The notes under the pieces are model-generated. The model did no database searches and had not been told where the DNA came from. It worked only from the letters and a program-made list of their open reading frames with translations. The position numbers and the translations under genes are program-made. Of a stretch of DNA of 64,000 nucleotides, positions 59,983 through 64,000 are shown piece after piece (positions within the stretch are counted from its first letter, which is position 1; each line of letters starts with the position of its first letter). This DNA comes from Paraburkholderia edwinii (lineage in GTDB: Bacteria; Pseudomonadota; Gammaproteobacteria; Burkholderiales; Burkholderiaceae): NCBI RefSeq assembly GCF_019428685.1, contig NZ_CP080095.1, forward strand, positions 3,162,001 to 3,226,000, read 5' to 3'.

Positions 59983-61800
59983 TTACTTCTTGCGCTGCGG
60001 CGGCAAATCCGTGCAGACGCCTTCGTACAGTTCAGCCGCCATGCCGACAGACTCGCCCAGCGTCGGGTGCGGGTGAATCGTCTTGCCGATATCGGTTGCG
60101 TCCGCACCCATCTCGACGGCGAGGCACACTTCGCTGATCAGATCGCCCGCATTCAGACCGACGATGCCGCCGCCGATCACGCGATGCGTTTCCTCATCGA
60201 AGATCAGCTTCGTGAAGCCTTCGTCGCGGCCATTGGCAATCGCGCGGCCCGACGCGGCCCACGGGAACACCGCCTTGCCGTACTTGATGCCTTCGGCCTT
60301 GCACTGGTCTTCGGTCTTGCCGGCCCATGCGACTTCCGGGTCCGTATAAGCCACCGACGGAATCTGCAGCGCGTCGAAGTAGGCCTTTTCGCCGTGCGCG
60401 GCTTCAGCCGCCACGTGGCCTTCATGCACCGCCTTGTGCGCGAGCATCGGCTGACCGACGATATCGCCGATCGCATAGATATGCGGCACATTCGTGCGCA
60501 TCTGCTTGTCGACTTCGATAAAGCCGCGATCCGTTACCGCAACGCCAGCCTTGTCAGCGCCGATCTTCTTGCCGTTCGGGCTGCGGCCGACCGCGACGAG
60601 CACGAGGTCGTAACGCTGCGGCTCGGCCGGCGCCTTCTCGCCTTCGAACGTCACGTAGATGCCGTCCTGCTTCGCTTCGGCGGCCGTGGTTTTCGTCTTC
60701 AGCATGACGTTCGCGAAACGCTTGCTGTTGAACTTCTCCCACACCTTCACGAGATCGCGGTCCGCGCCCGTCATGAGACCGTCGAGCATTTCGACGACGT
60801 CGATCTGCGCGCCGAGCGTCGAATACACGGTCGCCATTTCGAGGCCGATAATGCCGCCGCCGATCACGAGCATGCGCTGCGGAATCTGACGCAATTCGAG
60901 CGCGCCCGTCGAATCGATGACACGCGGGTCTTCGGGAATGAACGGCAGCTTCACAGCTTCCGAACCGGCCGCGATGATCGCGTTCTTGAACTTGACGACC
61001 TTCTTGCCGCCTTCGGTCTGCACTTCCATATGATGCGGGTCGACGAATGCGCCGACGCCCGTCACCACTTCGACCTTGCGCGCCTTCGCCATGCCGGCGA
61101 GGCCGCCGGTCAGCTTCTTGACGACGCCCGACTTGAAATCGCGCAGCTTGTCGAGATCGACTTGCGGCTTCGCAAACGTAATGCCGTGCGCGCCAAGCGC
61201 CGCGGCTTCGTCGATCACGAGCGCGGTATGCAAGAGCGCCTTCGACGGAATGCAGCCGACGTTCAGACACACGCCGCCGAGCGTCGCATAACGCTCGACG
61301 AGTACCGTCTTCATGCCGAGATCGGCCGCGCGGAACGCAGCCGAGTAACCGCCGGGGCCCGAGCCGAGCACGACCATGTCGCATTCGATATCGGCGGTGC
61401 CGGAGAAACTGCCCGCTTGCGGTGCAGCCGCCGCCTGCTTCGGCGCCGCTTGTGCAGCCGATTGCGCGGCGGCCGGTTGCGCCGCAGCCGCAGCAGCGGG
61501 CGCCGCCGCTTCCGCCGGCTTCTGCGCGGCCTTCTTCTCTTCCTTCGCCGGCGCAGCTTCGCCCGACGTTTCCACGGTCGCGATCACAGTGCCTTCCGAC
61601 ACCTTGTCGCCGGCCTTCACGCGCACTTCCTTGACGGTGCCCGCGGTGTCGCTCGGCACTTCGATCGATGCCTTGTCGGACTCGAGCGTCATCAGCGCCT
61701 GTTCTTTTTCGATGACGTCGCCCGGCTTGATATTGACTTCAATGACATCGACGTCCTTGAAATCGCCGATGTCCGGCACCTTAACTTCGACGAGACTCAT
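59983..61800 (-). CDS. lpdA: Dihydrolipoyl dehydrogenase (E3) with N-terminal lipoyl domain
   Basis: E3 of the pyruvate dehydrogenase complex, reoxidising dihydrolipoamide with NAD+. Unlike the ~475-residue E. coli enzyme it is 605 residues because a lipoyl domain (residues 1-80, lipoylated Lys in ESDKASIEVPS) and an Ala/Pro-rich linker (to about 125) precede the flavoprotein. The latter has the FAD motif GSGPGGYSAAFRAAD, redox cysteines in GGVCLNVGCIPSK and the catalytic His-Glu in HPHPTLGES. aceE-aceF-lpdA order shows it serves PDH. 218 bp separate it from aceF. Confidence 0.96.
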   Translation of the reverse strand: MSLVEVKVPDIGDFKDVDVIEVNIKPGDVIEKEQALMTLESDKASIEVPSDTAGTVKEVRVKAGDKVSEGTVIATVETSGEAAPAKEEKKAAQKPAEAAAPAAAAAAQPAAAQSAAQAAPKQAAAAPQAGSFSGTADIECDMVVLGSGPGGYSAAFRAADLGMKTVLVERYATLGGVCLNVGCIPSKALLHTALVIDEAAALGAHGITFAKPQVDLDKLRDFKSGVVKKLTGGLAGMAKARKVEVVTGVGAFVDPHHMEVQTEGGKKVVKFKNAIIAAGSEAVKLPFIPEDPRVIDSTGALELRQIPQRMLVIGGGIIGLEMATVYSTLGAQIDVVEMLDGLMTGADRDLVKVWEKFNSKRFANVMLKTKTTAAEAKQDGIYVTFEGEKAPAEPQRYDLVLVAVGRSPNGKKIGADKAGVAVTDRGFIEVDKQMRTNVPHIYAIGDIVGQPMLAHKAVHEGHVAAEAAHGEKAYFDALQIPSVAYTDPEVAWAGKTEDQCKAEGIKYGKAVFPWAASGRAIANGRDEGFTKLIFDEETHRVIGGGIVGLNAGDLISEVCLAVEMGADATDIGKTIHPHPTLGESVGMAAELYEGVCTDLPPQRKK

Positions 61801-62018
61801 AAGTGTCCCCTTCTCTTGTTGCCGTGTTGATGAGGGATTGCGGTGCGGCCATTGAACCGGAGGCGATCAGGCAACGATCAGTCCACTATCACGCAGCGAA
61901 AAAAACAGGCGCCGCTCCTGCGTTGGAACGACGCTCGTCAACCTGCGTGGCGCACAAGCCAGGTTCAACGGCGCCGGCGCGAACTCGATAAATAAGCTCA
62001 CGCCGCGCACCGCAAAAA
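61801..62018. other. aceF-lpdA intergenic region
   Basis: 218 bp with no gene; no clear terminator or promoter was identified. Included because the gap is unusually long for adjacent operon genes. Confidence 0.4.
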
Positions 62019-63707
62019 TCAAAGAATGACCCGCCGGAAGTCGCCGAGGATCGAACTCAGATACGCGTTAAAGCGCGCCGCTTCCGCGCCGTCGATGACC
62101 CGGTGATCGTACGACAGCGACAACGGCAGCGTGAGGCGCGGCACGAACTGCTTGCCGTCCCACACCGGCTTCATGAAGCTGCGCGACAAACCGAGAATCG
62201 CGACTTCGGGTGCGTTGATAATCGGCGTGAAATGCGTGCCGCCGATGCCGCCCAGCGACGAAATCGAGAACGAACCGCCTTGCATCTGCTCGGGCTTCAG
62301 CTTTCCGTCGCGCGCGAGCTTCGACAGTTCCGTCATTTCCTTCGCGATATCGACGAGACCCTTCTTGTCCGCATCGCGAATCACCGGCACGACGAGACCG
62401 TTCGGCGTATCGGCCGCGAAGCCGATATGGAAATACTGCTTGTAGACGAGATTGTCGCCGTCCAGGCTCGTATTGAAGGTCGGGAATTTCTTCAGTGCCG
62501 CGACGACTGCCTTGATCACGAACGCGAGCATCGTGAACTTCACGCCCGCCTTTTCGTTTTCCTTGTTCAGTTGCACGCGCAACGCTTCGAGCTCCGTAAT
62601 ATCCGCTTCGTCGTTGTTCGTGACGTGCGGAATCATCACCCAATTGCGATGCAGGTTCGCGCCCGATATCTTCTTGATGCGCGAGAGCGGCTTCGGGTCG
62701 ATCGGACCGAACTTCGTGAAATCGATCTTCGGCCACGGCAGCAGATTCAGTTCGCCGCCGCCGGCCGGCGCGCCCGCGGCAGCAGCCGGAGCCGCGCGCT
62801 GGCCCGTCATCACGCCCTTGACGAACTGCGTCACGTCATCTTGCGTGATACGGCCTTTCGGGCCCGAGCCCTGCACACGCGCCACATCGACGCCAAGTTC
62901 GCGCGCGAACTTGCGCACCGACGGCGACGCGTGACTCGGGCGATACGCACCGCCTTCGCCGGCCGGGATCACCGGCGCCTGCGCAAGCGCAGACGGCTGC
63001 GCGGCAGCGGGTGCCGCCGCCGGCTTTTGCGGCGCATCGGACGGCGCTTCCGCCGGCTTCTGCGCGGCTGCGGCGGCAGGCGCAGCCGCCGGTGCCGCCC
63101 CAGCGCCCGCGCCTTCGATCAATACGATCACCGTGCCTTCGGACACGTTGTCGCCTACCTTGACCTTGATTTCCTTGACCACGCCGGCGGCCGGGCTCGG
63201 CACATCCATCGTCGCCTTGTCCGATTCGAGCGTGATCAGCGACTGTTCCTTCTCGACGCGGTCGCCGACCTTCACGGCGATCTCGATAACCGGCACGTCC
63301 TTGTAGTCGCCGATATCGGGCACCTTCACTTCCTGCACGGCGCCACCGCCCGCAGCAGCAGCGGCAGGAGCCGCGGCGGGTGCGGGTGCGGCGGCCGGAG
63401 CAGCAGCGGGTGCAGCGGCACCGTTACCCTGCGAAGCAGCCGGCTTCGACGGCGCGGCGCCCGCGCCTTCACCGTCGACGATGACGATCACCGTGCCTTC
63501 CGACACGTTATCGCCCACCTTGACCTTGACTTCCTGGACGACGCCGGACACCGAACTCGGCACGTCCATCGTCGCCTTGTCGGATTCCAGCGTCACCAGT
63601 GACTGCTCTTTCTCGACGGTATCACCCGCCTTCACCAGCACCTCGATTACAGGAATGTCCTTGTAATCGCCGATGTCCGGCACCTTGACTTCGATCGCTT
63701 GGCTCAT
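62019..63707 (-). CDS. aceF: Dihydrolipoyllysine-residue acetyltransferase (PDH E2)
   Basis: Core acetyltransferase of pyruvate dehydrogenase. Order: lipoyl domain 1 (residues 2-80, ESDKATMDVPS), Ala/Pro linker, lipoyl domain 2 (about 120-195, same motif), second linker, peripheral subunit-binding domain (SPSVRKFARELGVDVARV near 265-300) and catalytic domain ending with the active-site DHRVIDGAEAARF near 535. 562 residues. Linker and lipoyl segments are near-duplicates at the DNA level. Confidence 0.97.
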   Translation of the reverse strand: MSQAIEVKVPDIGDYKDIPVIEVLVKAGDTVEKEQSLVTLESDKATMDVPSSVSGVVQEVKVKVGDNVSEGTVIVIVDGEGAGAAPSKPAASQGNGAAAPAAAPAAAPAPAAAPAAAAAGGGAVQEVKVPDIGDYKDVPVIEIAVKVGDRVEKEQSLITLESDKATMDVPSPAAGVVKEIKVKVGDNVSEGTVIVLIEGAGAGAAPAAAPAAAAAQKPAEAPSDAPQKPAAAPAAAQPSALAQAPVIPAGEGGAYRPSHASPSVRKFARELGVDVARVQGSGPKGRITQDDVTQFVKGVMTGQRAAPAAAAGAPAGGGELNLLPWPKIDFTKFGPIDPKPLSRIKKISGANLHRNWVMIPHVTNNDEADITELEALRVQLNKENEKAGVKFTMLAFVIKAVVAALKKFPTFNTSLDGDNLVYKQYFHIGFAADTPNGLVVPVIRDADKKGLVDIAKEMTELSKLARDGKLKPEQMQGGSFSISSLGGIGGTHFTPIINAPEVAILGLSRSFMKPVWDGKQFVPRLTLPLSLSYDHRVIDGAEAARFNAYLSSILGDFRRVIL

Positions 63708-63788
63708 TTGTTTTGTGTCTCCAGGGCCGAGCGCACCCCGCCCGACATCGAAAGCGGAGTGCGCACGACGTCGCCGGAAGGCGACGAG

Positions 63789-64000
63789 TTAGACGGTCAT
63801 CGGGTTGGGTTTGGACGGGTCGAGGTTGTACTTCTTCAGCGCGTCGGCCACGACCTTGCGCTCAATCGTACCCTCATCGGCAAGCGCATTCAGCGCTGCC
63901 ACGGTGACCCAGTAGCGGTCGACTTCGAAGAAGTGACGCAGCTGTTCGCGCGTATCCGAACGGCCGAAACCGTCGGTGCCGAGCACGACGAAGCGCTGCG
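63789..64000 (-). CDS. aceE: Pyruvate dehydrogenase E1 component, C-terminal fragment
   Basis: The last ~70 residues of the homodimeric PDH E1 are in the window, in frame to the window edge (FVVLGTDGFGRSDTREQLRHFFEVDRYWVTVAALNALADEG). This end segment is characteristic of AceE. The gene starts beyond the right edge. aceF begins 81 bp downstream. Confidence 0.95.
   Translation of the reverse strand, partial: QRFVVLGTDGFGRSDTREQLRHFFEVDRYWVTVAALNALADEGTIERKVVADALKKYNLDPSKPNPMTV

Overview
The window reads as a stretch of chromosome from a Burkholderiaceae member (Burkholderia/Paraburkholderia-like beta-proteobacterium). Grounds: high GC coding with strong G/C third positions; the block ndk-rlmN-rodZ-ispG-hisS-yfgM-bamB-der-hfq-hflX; the aceE-aceF-lpdA operon whose E3 carries its own lipoyl domain; a PHB phasin; the iscRSUA-hscBA-fdx-iscX operon; and the rpfE-recJ-prfB-lysS order. 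Species cannot be fixed from sequence alone. Almost all of it is conserved core chromosome. No rRNA, tRNA, IS element, integrase or CRISPR array was found.

Layout. 1-11.8 kb, minus strand: hflX, hfq, der, bamB, yfgM, hisS, ispG, rodZ, rlmN, ndk, a housekeeping block for RNA chaperoning, ribosome assembly, outer-membrane assembly and isoprenoid synthesis. 12.1-12.9 kb: yccA-like Bax-inhibitor family gene on plus, with a bidirectional terminator. 12.9-22.4 kb, minus: WalJ-like hydrolase, bamC, dapA, methyltransferase, trpS, M50 protease, YciO-like, PHP phosphatase, alpha/beta hydrolase, DUF455. 22.7-24.8 kb, plus: gamma-carbonic anhydrase, hslO, lipoprotein. 24.8-36.5 kb, minus: ftsB, eno, kdsA, pyrG, hydrolase, comEC, tatD, lolD, lolC/E. 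36.95-38.58 kb, plus: a lower-GC accessory cassette encoding a probable polymorphic (type 24-like) toxin and two small unknown proteins, one a likely immunity protein. 38.65-45.4 kb, plus: rpfE-like gene, recJ, prfB (programmed +1 frameshift), lysS, and a poly-Q glycine-zipper protein. 45.5-52.6 kb, minus: iscX, fdx, hscA, hscB, iscA, iscU, iscS, iscR, a low-molecular-weight tyrosine phosphatase and a small membrane protein. 52.9-56.7 kb: Gly/Pro-rich lipoprotein (+), lutB and lutA (-), IclR regulator (+). 56.9-59.5 kb: PBP7-like endopeptidase (-), an 800-bp intergenic region, phasin (+). 60-64 kb, minus: lpdA, aceF and the 3' end of aceE.

The most interesting item is the toxin/immunity cassette, set between lolC and rpfE-recJ as a stand-alone unit with no vgrG or rhs gene in the window. 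Several regulatory structures can be read directly: an IscR type 1-like site overlapping a sigma70 promoter upstream of iscR; a terminator-like hairpin between iscA and hscB; a phasin promoter bracketed by two TGC-N3-GCA boxes; and a perfect 10-bp inverted repeat just upstream of lutA. The lutAB operon has no lutC beside it. Several conserved proteins (HflX, ComEC, an alpha/beta hydrolase, the glycine-zipper protein) carry low-complexity repeat tails or inserts.
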